Numbered from the stretch's first letter, positions 18,640 to 29,014 are shown. The stretch is 64,000 nucleotides of DNA from Aliamphritea spongicola (GCA_024347235.1 AP025283.1:4650001-4714000), one strand, 5' to 3'. Numbers and translations: made by a program. The notes: generated by a model not told the origin, from the sequence alone.

Positions 18640-19325
18640 TCAGAAACCGGTCACCGGCTGCACCAGACGGCCCAGTAAGGTGGTAAATTTCAGCGGCGCA
18701 TCCGTGGCAATCAGACAGATACAGTCGACATTACTGTCCACCAGCGGCTGGTGCTCAACCTGCTCATCCAGATCCGCAATGTCTCCCCGGGCAAACCGGC
18801 CGATTTCATCACAGAACGACCCCTGTAATACCAGGGTCAGCTCATTGCCTTTATGGGTATGCGGCAAAATATTTTTGCCAGGGGCAATGCGCATCAGCCG
18901 GGAAACACCGCCGGACTGGCAATCAAGGTCGTAATAACTGATCCCGGACACCAGTTTCTTCCAGGGCACATCTTCCAGCGCATAAGGCAGGTAGTCCCCA
19001 GCGGAGCTGGTAAATGACTGCCGGTTTGCCGGGCTCTTTCTTCAGGCGCAGTCTCTTTCCGTACAGTCTCAGCCTGTACTTCTGCCATGGTCTCAGCCGA
19101 TACATCCAGCATAGCCAGCAGGTTATCCAGTGTATCTGCAGATACCTGTGCCGGCGCCAGATCTTCCAGCAACGAACCACCCACGGCTTCCTGGGCTGCC
19201 GCGCGTTCACGGCACTGCGGGCACATTGATAAGTGACAGGCAACCACCAGCGCCATGCCCTGCGACAGGGAGCCGGCGGCATAACTCAGCAAAGTTGCCT
19301 CATCAAGATGGTGACGAATACTCAT
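18640..19325 (-). CDS. chrR: ChrR-family zinc anti-sigma factor with cupin domain
   Basis: Holds the ECF sigma factor inactive until singlet oxygen or organic peroxides appear. The N-terminal anti-sigma domain has the zinc motif H-x3-C-x2-C (HLSMCPQC) plus an earlier His. The C-terminal cupin has HTHKGNELTLVLQGSF and a later His (VEHQPL), matching the metal ligands of Rhodobacter ChrR. A frame break near 18980 lies between the two domains. About 228 residues. It overlaps the 3' end of the sigma gene by 23 bases, the usual coupling of this pair. Confidence 0.9.
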
Positions 19326-19931
19326 ACGTCCCTCCAGGCGGCTTTAATTTTTCACAGGCAAGGCGTATCCGGGACTTTACACTGCCCAGGGAATTCCCAG
19401 CCTTTCCGCTATCTCACCGTGGGCTCTGCCCTCGTAAAATGACATATAAATCACCTGAGCCTGATTCTCCGGCAAAGTCTCGATAATGGCCCCTAAATGG
19501 CCACTTACCACCAACTGTTCACCGGCATCTTCAGAGGACTCATCAATCTGATCAAAGGTTTCATCAAACGAATATTCCGGATACTTTTGCTTACGCATCC
19601 AGTCGATACTCTGATTCCGCGCCAGGGTAAAAATCCAGGTGCTGGCCGCTGCCCTTTCAGGTTTATACATGTGAGCCTTGCGCCACATCAGTAACATGGT
19701 TTCCTGCATCAGCTCTTCAGCCACACTTTCCACCAAACCGAGGCGCAGAATGTAAGCCTTTACCCGGGGCGCAAAATGCCCGAACAGGCTGACGAACAGC
19801 TGCTTATCCTGTTTTTCGCCCAGTGCTGCCAGCAATGCGCTCCAGTCATTCACTGAAGCAGATTCCGGTGCATCTGCGGGCTTTAATGCAACAACATTAT
19901 TCACAGTTTTATCCGGTTGCTCGTGATTCAT
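19303..19931 (-). CDS. rpoE: ECF RNA polymerase sigma factor, RpoE/ChrR type
   Basis: Directs transcription of photo-oxidative stress genes. Region 2 is VAEELMQETMLLMWRK to ASTWIFTLARNQSIDWMR; region 4 is LPENQAQVIYMSFYEGRAHGEIAERLGIP. A missing C near 19388 makes a premature stop; read through, it continues GSVKSRIRLACEKLK and ends inside chrR. About 209 residues. The ATG at 19931 lies only nine bases after the CGTA of its own ECF promoter. Either the message is almost leaderless or translation begins at GTG 19904, which removes a poorly conserved tail. Autoregulated by inference. Confidence 0.9.
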
Positions 19932-19940
19932 AACCCCTTC

Positions 19941-19966
19941 TACGCCACCAGTGCTTATTTAGATCA
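19941..19966 (-). promoter_or_regulatory. ECF promoter of the rpoE-chrR operon
   Basis: TGATCT-N16-CGTA on the minus strand. It indicates autoregulation of the sigma factor. Confidence 0.7.
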
Positions 19967-20074
19967 GTTGTCATTAAAATAGCTCAAACTGACAGATATG
20001 ATACGGACATCGCCTTTTTACAGCTAAAATATCCAAATTAATTAATAACATAGCTTATTTAATCAAACACCACG

Positions 20075-20100
20075 TGATCTGATTTGTTCATTACGCCGTA
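20075..20100 (+). promoter_or_regulatory. ECF promoter of the FAD oxidoreductase-DUF1365-Cfa operon
   Basis: TGATCT-N16-CGTA, divergent from the sigma promoter and 35 bases before the ATG at 20135. The same intergenic region has no other obvious sigma-70 promoter on this strand. Confidence 0.7.
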
Positions 20101-20134
20101 GATACAATCAACACAATTCAAAACGGACCGAGCC

Positions 20135-21489
20135 ATGAATGTATCTGCCATAAAGCCTAAAAAGATCGCAGTGATCGGTTCCGGTATATCCGGGCTGAGT
20201 TGCGCATGGTTACTCAACCGGCAGCATCAGGTCACGCTGTACGAAAAAGATGACCGCCCCGGCGGCCATGCAAACACCATCAGCTTTGACCTGAACGGCC
20301 AGCATATCGACGTGGATACCGGTTTTATCGTTTATAACCCGGTTAACTATCCCAACCTGGTTGCACTGTTTGATCATCTGAATGTTCCGAATTGCGAAAC
20401 TGAAATGTCATTTGCCGTGTCGGTTAATCAGGGCGAACTGGAATACTCCGGCTCAGGTCTGGCCGGGCTGTTCGCTCAAAAACGTAATCTGTTCCGGCCA
20501 TCATTCTGGAACATGCTGAAAGACCTGCACCATTTCTACCGCCACTCCCTGCTGATTCAGCAGGAAGCCCACATCCGCCAGCTCAGCCTGCGTGAATTAC
20601 TGGCTGAACAGGGCTACAGCAGCAGCTTCATCTATCAGCATTTACTGCCTATGGGGGCCGCTATCTGGTCAACACCGGTCGAACAAATGCTGGATTATCC
20701 GGCAGACAGCTTCATGCGCTTCTGTGAAAACCATGGCCTGCTGCAGGTAAAAGACCGTCCCCAGTGGCGCACAGTGGTGGGCGGCAGCCGGGCGTATGTG
20801 AGCAGAATCGCAGCCGAGCTGGATGATATCCGGCTGAACAGCCGTATCCACCGCATTATCCGCCAGCCGGGTAAGGTCACCATTGAAGACCTGCACGGCG
20901 GCCAGGAACACTTCGACGATGTGGTGCTTGCCTGCCATTCGGATCAGGCGCTGGCCATGCTGGACAAACCCAGCCAGGCAGAACAGGCATTACTGAGTAA
21001 ACTCCCTATCAGCGCAATCAGGCGTTTCTCCATCTGGATACCCGCCTGATGCCCCGCCGTAAGGGGGTCTGGTCAAGCTGGAACTATCTGGCAGAAGGCC
21101 GGCAGCACGAACAGGAAGTTGCCGTCACATACTGGATGAACAAGCTTCAGCCACTGCCTACCGACACACCAATACTGGTATCCCTCAATCCGCCAACTGA
21201 ACCGGCCCGGGATACCATTATTCACAGTCAGTTTTATGACCACCCGGTCTTTAATCAGCAGGCTCTGGAAGCCCAGAAACAACTGTGGCAATTACAGGGC
21301 CAGCAAAATACCTGGTTCTGCGGTGCATACTTCGGTTACGGCTTCCATGAAGACGGATTGCAGGCAGGCCTGGCGGTTGCCGAACAGCTGGGTGGAACCC
21401 ACCGCCCCTGGATAGTCCCCGGTGCCAGCGGACGGATTCATACCGCCGTTGCAGGACACACCGCCACCGAGGTACGCCGGCATGGCTGA
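20135..21489 (+). CDS. FAD-dependent amine-oxidase-like oxidoreductase (COG2907)
   Basis: Flavoprotein with KIAVIGSGISGLSCAWLLN as FAD motif, YEKDDRPGGHANTI as the ribose-binding stretch and IDVDTGFIVYNPVNYPNL after it. The C-terminal CGAYFGYGFHEDGLQAG closes the FAD site. A frame break near 21020 is bridged by NQAFLHLDTRLMPRRKGVWSSWNY. About 451 residues. In many bacteria this protein is encoded next to DUF1365 and a Cfa-like methyltransferase under ChrR control, as here. A role in modifying unsaturated acyl chains is inferred from that context. Its end overlaps the DUF1365 start by eight bases. Confidence 0.88.
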
Positions 21490-22269
21490 AAAACAGCCCC
21501 TGCAATCAGGGATATATACCGGCAAAGTCATGCATCAGCGTTTGCTGCCAAAACAGCATGGTTTCAGCTACCGGACATTCTCCTGTGTATTGATCTTGAT
21601 GAGCTGCCCCGCTTACAGCAACTGAAACTGTTTTCGGTGAACCGCTTTAACCTGCTGTCATTTTTGAAAAAGACCATGGCAGCGGCAACGGCGAATTAGC
21701 CGCCGGTGTGCGCAAACTGCTGGCAAGGCGTGGCTATGCTCATGCCTGCGCCCGGATCAGACTGCTGTGTTATCCGCGGATTCTGGGCTACGTATTTAAC
21801 CCGCTGAGTGTCTACTTCTGTTACGACGCGGATGACCAGCTACAGGTTATCCTCTATGAAGTGACCAATACCTTCAGGCAGCGTCACACCTACCTCATTC
21901 CCGCCGGCAGTGCGGAAAAATTACAGCACAGCTGCGACAAACAAATGTACGTCAGCCCCTTTATGCCGCTGGATACACGCTACAGCTTTACCATCCGGCC
22001 GCCGGGCAGCGCCGTCAGCGTTGGCATTCGCCAGCACGACCTGCAGCAACAGCTGTTATTCAAAGCGACGTTTGCAGGCCAGCAGGAAACATTCTGCGAC
22101 GCCGCCCTGTTAAAACTCTTTATCAGCCATCCACTGATGACACTTAAAGTCATGGTTGGCATTCACTGGGAAGCACTCCGGCTGTGGCGTAAAAGCTCAG
22201 CCTGCAGCCCAGAGAAAAAGGCCCCAGGAACAGTATCAGCTGGTACGACCAGAACGGAGACTTCCATAA
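21482..22269 (+). CDS. DUF1365 family protein
   Basis: Family marks: SGIYTGKVMHQRLLPKQHGFSYR at the N-terminus, RIRLLCYPRILGYVFNPLSVYFCYD and CDKQMYVSPFMPLD. Frame breaks near 21590, 21680 and 22190. The last part reads to a TAA at 22267 that overlaps the next ATG (TAATG), supporting this end. About 262 residues. Function unknown; it always travels with the FAD oxidoreductase and Cfa-like enzyme and is presumably part of the same lipid-modifying step. Confidence 0.85.
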
Positions 22270-23516
22270 TGAAAGCCTGTGAAATTAAACACCCGGTGAA
22301 AACCCCAGACTGGCAGGAAAAGCTGTTCCTGCGCTACCTCAGGGATTTGAAAACCGCCTGCAGGGCAGGCTGGAACTGCAGCTGCCCTCCGGATTCATCT
22401 ATCAGGCAGGCCAGCAGTCAGCGCCGGCAGCCACATTGCGGCTTAACAGCTGGTCGGCACTGAAAAGCCTCTTTTCGGCAATATCAGTGGCTGGGCACAG
22501 GCCTATGTAAAGGTCACTGGGACTGCAACGACCTGACCGCCCTGACCCGCTGGGCGCTGGCCAATGAATCACTGTTGGAGAGCATGACCCGGGGCAGCCG
22601 GATCAGCACCCTGCTGGACAACCTGTATCATTTCCGACGGGATAACAGCCGCACCGGCAGCCGTGAAAATATTGCCGCCCACTATGACCTGGGGAATGAT
22701 TTCTATGCCCCTGGCTGGACAAAACCATGAGCTACTCAGCAGCCATGTTCCGTCATCAGGATGAAGACCTGGCACAGGCACAGCACAACAAATACGGTCG
22801 TATTCTGGAGTTACTCGGTGCTGGCAAGGATGAACACATCCTTGAAATAGGCTGCGGCTGGGGCGGTTTTGCCGAACAGGCCAGCTGCGAACATCAGCTC
22901 AGGGTTCACGGCATCACCCTGTCGACAGAACAGCTGAGCTGGGCCCGCACACGCATTGCCAACGCAGGAAAACAGGACGATGTCCACCTGAGTCTGACCG
23001 ATTACCGGGACCTGCACGAACAGTACGACGGTATCGTCTCCATTGAGATGTTTGAGGCGGTGGGCGAAAAACACTGGGACGAATACTTCCGGGTACTGCG
23101 CCGCAGCCTTAAGCCAGGCGGCAGGGCAGTTTTGCAGGTGATTACCATTGATGATCAGCGCTTTCACAGCTACCGCAAACAGGCAGACTTTATCCAGCGC
23201 TACATTTTTCCGGGGTATGCTGCCCAGCCGGGAAGCATTGCACAATACCTTTGCCAAACACGGCTTCACACTTAACCACGAAGAGTTTTTCGGCCTGGAT
23301 TACGCCCGGACGCTGAACATCTGGCGGAACAGTTTCGAGCAGCACTGGCCCACTATCAGCCAGCACGGCTTTGATGAAGAGTTCCGCCGCCTGTGGCGCT
23401 ATTATCTGACCTACTGTGAAGGGGGATTCCTGTCCGGCAGCATTGATGTGGGCCTGTTTGTGATTACGCCTGAGCAGACTCAGGCAATGCCAGTTTCTGA
23501 CGGATCCGGCGAATAA
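22269..23516 (+). CDS. cfa: Cyclopropane-fatty-acid synthase-like SAM methyltransferase
   Basis: Transfers a methyl or methylene group from SAM to unsaturated phospholipid acyl chains. ENIAAHYDLGNDFYAPWLD, MSYSAAMF, ILEIGCGWGGFAEQA (SAM motif I), TLSTEQLSWA and the VSIEMFEAVGEKHW active-site loop are all present; KQADFIQRYIFPGGMLPS follows. Breaks near 22345, 22460, 22710 and 23215. About 415 residues. In Rhodobacter a Cfa enzyme belongs to the RpoE/ChrR regulon, which agrees with the ECF promoter at 20075. The 3' end overlaps the convergent NTF2-like gene by 53 bases. Confidence 0.9.
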
Positions 23517-23895
23517 CACGCCCCAGCAGGGGCAAACGTTCCAGCAGCAAACTGGCATCCCAGTAATCCGCATGCAGCAGCACCCGACCTTCTGAATCCA
23601 ACACTACCCGGCTGACACCGTCGATACTCAACTGACCTGTCAGCTTACTGTAACCACTGAATGTCCAGTAAATAAAACCACCCTCCTCTGTTTCAGCTAA
23701 CTGATGTACTGCAAAACCGACATCATCAAGGCGGCTGTACATATCCTCAAAGATACGCAGAAAAACCGCCCGGCCGGTTACCCGGTTAAACGGATCGCTG
23801 AACACGGCCTGTTCACTGAGCAATGCTTCCAAATGGTTAACTGTATCGGGGGTAAGTTCAGTGAGCGCCTGTGCATAACGGGCTAAAGGGGTCAT
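23464..23895 (-). CDS. NTF2/SnoaL-like protein
   Basis: Intact 143-residue cone-fold protein: LEALLSEQAVFSDPFNRVTGRAVFLRIFEDMYSRL, then FIYWTFSGYSKLTGQLSIDG and LLHADYWDASLLLERLPLLG are typical of the NTF2-like families found in ChrR regulons. The fold binds a small hydrophobic ligand or forms a small enzyme; no catalytic residues can be assigned. It is the last of five genes in the DUF2878 operon, overlapping the SDR stop by four bases (ATGA). Confidence 0.82.
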   Translation of the reverse strand: MTPLARYAQALTELTPDTVNHLEALLSEQAVFSDPFNRVTGRAVFLRIFEDMYSRLDDVGFAVHQLAETEEGGFIYWTFSGYSKLTGQLSIDGVSRVVLDSEGRVLLHADYWDASLLLERLPLLGRVIRRIRQKLALPESAQA

Positions 23896-24677
23896 TCAGG
23901 GGTGCTCCCGGTAATTTTAGCGATAGCTTTAAAATACCAGTTATACGGCAATAAACGCAGAAATTTCAGCCAGATGACAAACCGGCCGGGAAAGCTGATC
24001 TCAAAACGGTCCCGCATCAGGCCCTGTATAATTGCCCCGGCCGCATCTTCCGGCTCCATCAGGGCGGGCATGGCAAAATCATTTTTATCAGTCAGAGGGG
24101 TCCGGACAAAGCCCGGATTAATCACCTGAATTCTGACCCCGCTGTCCGCCAGATCCAGATACAGTGATTCACAAAGATTAATCAGTGCCGCCTTACCGGC
24201 ACCATAAGCAGCAGCTGTCGGCAGCCCCCGGTAACCGGCAACCGATGCCATCACCGCGATATGCCCTCTTTTCAGAGGTAGATAATGCTCCAGCAATGGC
24301 TCGATACAGTTCAGGGTGCCGTACAGATTCACGTTCAGCAGCGCCTGGCAGCGCTGTGCTTTAAATGCTTCAACCGGGAACGGGTCGTGGGTACCGGCAT
24401 TCAGAACCGCTAAATCCGGCAGGGTACCGGCATACTGCCAGCGCTGGAAACAACTCCGGATCTGATCCGGCTGACAAATGTCCAGCGGCTCAATGAGTAA
24501 CTTCCCGGGCGCATCCGCCAGAGACTGCTGCAGGGCTTCCAGCTCAGTCGCCGAACGGGCAGAGGCCAGTACATCCACACCGGCCCGGCATAACTGCGTC
24601 GCCAGCGCGGCACCGATTCCCCGGCCCGCCCCGGTTACCCACACCCGTTCCCAGGGCAATTTCTGATAGTTACTCAC
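23892..24677 (-). CDS. Short-chain dehydrogenase/reductase
   Basis: Intact 261-residue SDR. RVWVTGAGRGIGAALATQL is the cofactor motif, VLNAGTHDP the NAG motif, and YGAGKAALINLCESLYLDL the catalytic YxxxK. NPGFVRTPLTDKNDFAMP follows. The GTG start overlaps the TGA of DUF3833 copy B. The C-terminal RLLPYNWYFKAIAKITG is amphipathic and hydrophobic and may touch the membrane. It is part of the DUF2878 operon, so a lipid-like substrate is inferred. Confidence 0.86.
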   Translation of the reverse strand: MSNYQKLPWERVWVTGAGRGIGAALATQLCRAGVDVLASARSATELEALQQSLADAPGKLLIEPLDICQPDQIRSCFQRWQYAGTLPDLAVLNAGTHDPFPVEAFKAQRCQALLNVNLYGTLNCIEPLLEHYLPLKRGHIAVMASVAGYRGLPTAAAYGAGKAALINLCESLYLDLADSGVRIQVINPGFVRTPLTDKNDFAMPALMEPEDAAGAIIQGLMRDRFEISFPGRFVIWLKFLRLLPYNWYFKAIAKITGSTPE

Positions 24678-25278
24678 AGGCCCTCCGCTACCAGCTGGCA
24701 GGTTTCATCGGCAAAGGGTTGTGGCTGATCACTCACCCGGCGGATATGCAGGGTAATTTCTCCAACCCCAGCCCCAGCTTACTCATCCGGGTGCGGTTGA
24801 TCAGGTTGTTCTCATCCACCAGATACAGCCAGTCATCCAGCGCCAACTGCCACTCGCTGTCTCCCACCGGCACCCGCAACACATAACGCCAGTGCAGTGT
24901 ATTCCCTGCCACCCGGCCACGGGCCTCACCGACCACATCGGCAGCTGTACCGGTAAAGACATCACCTTCTTTCTTCAGCTGCCAGCAACGGTTCTGCACC
25001 TCACCGTCAGCAAAATAAAAACGCTCATCCAGCACCCCTGATTCCCCTGCCAGTAACCGTTAATATCCGCACTGAACCGCCGGATCACTTTGCCGCGGTA
25101 GTCTTCAACCACACCGGTCGCTTTCAGCTGTCCGCTGAAAAACGTGTCATCTCCAGGCGGGGGTATTATCTTTATAGCTGTCCAGTGACACGGCACAGCC
25201 CTGTAACAACACAACCATCCCCAGCAACACCAAAAGACACAGGGACAGGGTACGGTAACTTCTCACGGCGGTATTCAT
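24674..25278 (-). CDS. DUF3833 lipoprotein, copy B
   Basis: Starts MNTAVRSYRTLSLCLLVLL with the lipobox LLQGC at about residues 26-30, so it is exported and lipidated. The core DDTFFSGQLKATGVVEDYRGKV, RFSADINGYW, ERFYFADGEVQNRCW and LYLVDENNLINRTRMSKLG match DUF3833. Breaks near 25150, 25040 and 24765; the corrected frame ends CQLVAEGL at 24674, overlapping the SDR start. About 201 residues. Paralog of copy A (16629), which lacks export signals. Envelope protein of the ECF stress operon, function unknown. Confidence 0.85.
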
Positions 25279-25290
25279 TACTCAGCCTCC

Positions 25291-25799
25291 TCAAGAATCC
25301 GGCTCGCCACGTAACTGCTTTGCCATACGCGAATAACGGCCATCATCCGCCAGCCAGATATTAATAAATGCCCGGGCAAAACCGGGATGCTCGACGCTCC
25401 CCAGCAACTGGCCGTTAAAATAAAAATCGCCGCTGTCAGATGTCTTCATATGAAAGGTCAGCTGATCATCGGTACGGATATCCGGCCACATGGTCGCCAG
25501 CTCCTGCAGCCAAAGCTGCATCTGTGCTTCAGGTACTTTGTTCCTCAGCTGATTAGCGGTTTGCTCGACCAGCACCTGACTGGTGATTTCCCGCCGATAA
25601 ATTATTTGCAGTACCAGCGGTGCTTTCAGCCCGTCATACTGGCCCTGCAAATTAAAAAGCCGCGCCTGATAGACGTCGTACCAGAGGAAGCTCAGACTGG
25701 CTTCCCCACTGGCCGGAGGCCCTTTGGCAATTCCGCAACTGACGTTACCGGCAGCAGCATAAACAGAGAGAACAAACAGTAACGCAGGTGTTTAAACAT
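25291..25799 (-). CDS. Chalcone-isomerase-like exported protein
   Basis: Signal peptide MFKHLRYCLFSLFMLLPVTSVAE, then a bacterial chalcone-isomerase-like (CHI_2) domain: SLSFLWYDVYQARLF, PLVLQIIYRREITSQ, DDQLTFHMKTSDSGDFYFNGQ and FINIWLADDGRYSRM. A frame break near 25725 falls just after the signal peptide. About 169 residues. The bacterial relatives do not act on flavonoids; periplasmic ligand binding is likely. It overlaps the DUF2878 stop by eight bases and precedes DUF3833 copy B by 12. Confidence 0.83.
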
Positions 25800-26318
25800 A
25801 ACGTCGCCCCAGAGAATGGCTGAGCCACAGTAACCCCGGAAACATCAGCGCCCAGATCGCAGCCAGTAACAGCACGCTCTCAACATCGCTCCAGCCCAGG
25901 GTAACGGCCCCCAGTTCAGCGGCGGCAAAATACGTCGCAGCCCCGGCAACCGCCCCGGACAACATCGCCAGATACCAGCGGCCGACAAAATATTTCAGCC
26001 CCTGACGCAGGGTTGCGGCAAAGCCAAGCCAAAGCAGAAAAAGCCAGAACGGCGGTAACAGGGTATCGGGGAAAAACGGAAGAAACCCAGCAGAGTAAGA
26101 AAACTATCAACGATAAAACCAAGGCAACCGCAGGCGGTGATCACCAGTGCCTCAGTAAACAGGTGACGGTGCATTAACAAATGGGCTACCAGCAAGAGCA
26201 GAACCGGCCAGCGGGCGCTGTCCGTCTGCAGGATACTCAGCCACCAGAGCAACTGGAACCACAGCAGATTTACCCAGATATTTTCGCTCAGACCATGCCA
26301 TACATTCCGGTCCATAAT
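25792..26318 (-). CDS. DUF2878 membrane protein
   Basis: Five or six hydrophobic segments: NIWVNLLWFQLLWWLSIL, PVLLLLVAHLLMHRH, ITACGCLGFIVDSFLTLLGFF and WALMFPGLLWLSHSLGRRYV. This matches DUF2878 inner-membrane proteins. The start at 26318 is the third possible Met, placed six bases after AGAGGTG. Breaks near 26070 and 25950. About 175 residues. First gene of a five-gene operon with its own ECF promoter. Function unknown. Confidence 0.83.
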
Positions 26319-26337
26319 CATCACCTCTGAGCATCTT

Positions 26338-26363
26338 TACGCAGAGGCAACCTTAACGGATCA
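26338..26363 (-). promoter_or_regulatory. ECF promoter of the DUF2878-CHI-DUF3833-SDR-NTF2 operon
   Basis: TGATCC-N16-CGTA on the minus strand, the best match to the Rhodobacter RpoE -35 (TGATCC). It ends 19 bases before the start codon. Confidence 0.72.
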
Positions 26364-26373
26364 CATACCGCTG

Positions 26374-27303
26374 TCAGGCCTGTATATAAATAGAGAAATC
26401 AGCCGCACATCTGCCGCTGACGGAACTCACTGGGGAACAGCCAAAACTGCGCTTAAAGCGTCGGCTGAAGTGGCTCGGGTTGGTATACCCCAGGTCATAG
26501 CAGATGGCGGTAATGGGTTCACAGGTCGCCAGCCGGCGGGCGGCTTCCTTCATGCGCAACTGATGCTGCATCTCCCGGAGAGCACCCCAGCTGCCGGTTA
26601 AATTCGCTGTATAACCGGCTGCGGCTCATACACCCCAGCTGACACAGACGGTCGATATCCAGCGGTTCATTCAGCTGCTGCTGTATCGCATCAACCACCG
26701 CCGTCATACCGGTATTATCCGGCTGTTCGGCGCAATGCTGCAGAATGAATTCCCGGCCCTGATGGCGCAGCATCCGCATCACCAGTTCCGTCACCCCCAG
26801 CTCCACCATCATCGTCCTGTCCGGGTGATTTTCGGCGTACACATGTACCAGATGCTCCAGCAGTGACTGGGTCGCTGAAGCATGGTGAACATGCAGATAT
26901 TCCGGCAGATACCGCCATTCCCCAGCCCCTCGACACTGCCCAGTTGCCGGTTCATCCGGTCGGCAATCTGCTGCACCCGTTCCTTACTGATTTCGACCGT
27001 CATACAAGTAGTGGGGACTGATCGCTGGCACCGGGAAAATCGATATTGACCGCTTCACCGGGGCAATCACAAAGGACTCATGGGGCAGAAAATGCTCCCC
27101 ACTTTGCGCCGGCCACTGTGCATAATCTTACGGCCGCTGATCATGCCGCAATACAACAGCTGGTCGGCTTTCAGGCCAACCTTCTCAGCGGGCAAATAGG
27201 TATCGTAAATCGACAGTTCCGAATCCGCCGCCCCAAAGCTGACCCGGTTTTCTACCAGCACCTGCGGTCGCCGCAGCTGCGCCAGTCGTTGCGAAGAGAT
27301 CAT
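26374..27303 (-). CDS. AraC-family regulator of the adjacent aldehyde dehydrogenase
   Basis: Regulator with an N-terminal sensing domain (SSQRLAQLRRPQVLVENRVSF, LSIYDTYLPAEKVGLKADQ) and a C-terminal AraC domain: LDIDRLCQLGCMSRSRLYSEF and PITAICYDLGYTNPSHFSRRF, then SFGCSPV. Frame breaks near 27070, 26900, 26590 and 26430. Start at 27303 has AAAGGA seven bases upstream. About 309 residues. It is divergent from the AldB-like gene, 169 bases away; this AraC group commonly activates alcohol/aldehyde dehydrogenase genes. Confidence 0.85.
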
Positions 27304-27472
27304 ATACATATCCTTTGTTGTTATTTTTGTGCAACGCACCAGAACGACAATCAACAGTTCTGGACTGGTGGAACAGTGCTGCAAACTGCCCCCGCGTATG
27401 CTGTTCAACAGCTGATTACTTATCAGACAAAAGTATGTGCATTACCGGAAAAAACAATAAGAGGTCGACTAA

Positions 27473-28992
27473 ATGATATATGCAAAACCTGGTTCCGCCG
27501 ACGCCGTTGTCAGCTTCAAAGCCCGCTATGAAAACTTCATCGGCGGTGAATGGGTCGCACCGGTTAACGGTCAGTATTTCGATAACCCCACCCCGGTAAC
27601 CGGCGAAGTTATTTGTCAGATTCCCCGCTCCGGCGCCGAAGATATCGAACTGGCACTGGATGCCGCCCACGCTGCCAAGGCAGACTGGGCAGCCACCTCA
27701 GTCACTGAACGTTCCAATATCCTGCTGAAAATCGCCGATGTGATTGAAGCCAACCTTGAGGCGCTAGCCGTAGCAGAAGCCTGGGATAACGGTAAGGCCG
27801 TTCGGGAAACCCTGGCAGCTGACGTGCCGCTGGCTGCCGACCACTTCCGCTATTACGCCGGCTGTATCCGCGCGCAGGAAGGTGGTATCGGCGAAATTGA
27901 CGCCAACACCGTGGCCTATCACTTCCATGAGCCACTGGGCGTCGTCGGCCAGATCATCCCCTGGAACTTCCCGTTACTGATGGCCGCCTGGAAACTGGCA
28001 CCGGCACTGGTCACCGGTAACTGCGTGGTACTCAAGCCTGCTGAACAGACGCCGGCCAGCATCCTGCTACTCACCGAACTGATTGCCGACCTGCTGCCGG
28101 CGGGCGTACTGAATGTGGTTAACGGTTTTGGTCCAGAAGCCGGACAGGCACTGGCGGCAAACACCCGCATCGACAAGATCGCCTTCACCGGTTCCACTCC
28201 CACCGGTTCACACATTCTGAAATGCGCAGCGGAAAATATCATTCCATCCACCGTAGAACTGGGGGCAAGTCGCCGAACATTTACTTCTCCGACGTGCTGG
28301 ATCAGGAAGATGAATACGTCAGCAAATGTATTGAAGGGGCGGTACTGGCGTTCTTCAATCAGGGCGAGGTCTGCACCTGTCCGTCCCGCCTGCTGGTGCA
28401 GGAAGACATCTACGATGACTTCATTGCCAAAGTCATCGAGCGCATGGCACAGATCAAACGGGGCAACCCGCTGGATACCGACACCATGGTAGGTGCACAG
28501 GCGTCACAACAGCAGTACGACAAGATTCTCAGCTACTTTGAGATCGCCCGCCAGGAAGGCGCACAGGTACTCACCGGCGGCAGTGCTGCCGCACTGGAAC
28601 AAGGGTTCAATGAAGGTTATTACATTGAGCCAACCCTGCTGAAAGGCAACAACAGCATGCGGGTCTTCCAGGAAGAGATCTTTGGCCCGGTGGTATCGGT
28701 CACAACCTTTAAGGATGAAGCCGAAGCACTGGCGATCGCCAACGACACCGAGTTTGGTCTGGGTGCCGGCGTGTGGACCCGGGACATGAACAAAGCCTAC
28801 CGTATGGGCCGGGGCATTCAGGCCGGCCGGGTATGGACCAACTGTTACCACATGTATCCTGCCCACGCGGCATTCGGCGGTTACAAGAAATCCGGGGTTG
28901 GCCGGGAAACCCACAAGATGATGCTGGATCACTATCAGCAGACCAAGAATATGCTGGTCAGCTACGACATTAATCCGCTGGGTTTCTTCTGA
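27473..28992 (+). CDS. aldB: NAD-dependent aldehyde dehydrogenase, AldB/ExaC-like
   Basis: Oxidises acetaldehyde or related short aldehydes to acids. About 506 residues: FIGGEWVAPVNGQYF, QIIPWNFPLLMAAWK, FTGSTPTGSHIL, VELGGKSPNIYFSD and the catalytic-cysteine region FFNQGEVCTCPSR, whose CTC is typical of AldB/ExaC. C-terminal FGGYKKSGVGRETHKMML follows. One G missing near 28265. Start at 27473 follows AGAGGT. An intrinsic terminator at 29015 ends a single-gene unit. The divergent AraC is its likely activator; ethanol use would need an alcohol dehydrogenase elsewhere. Confidence 0.93.
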
Positions 28993-29014
28993 TCAGACTT
29001 CACCTTTAACCCTG

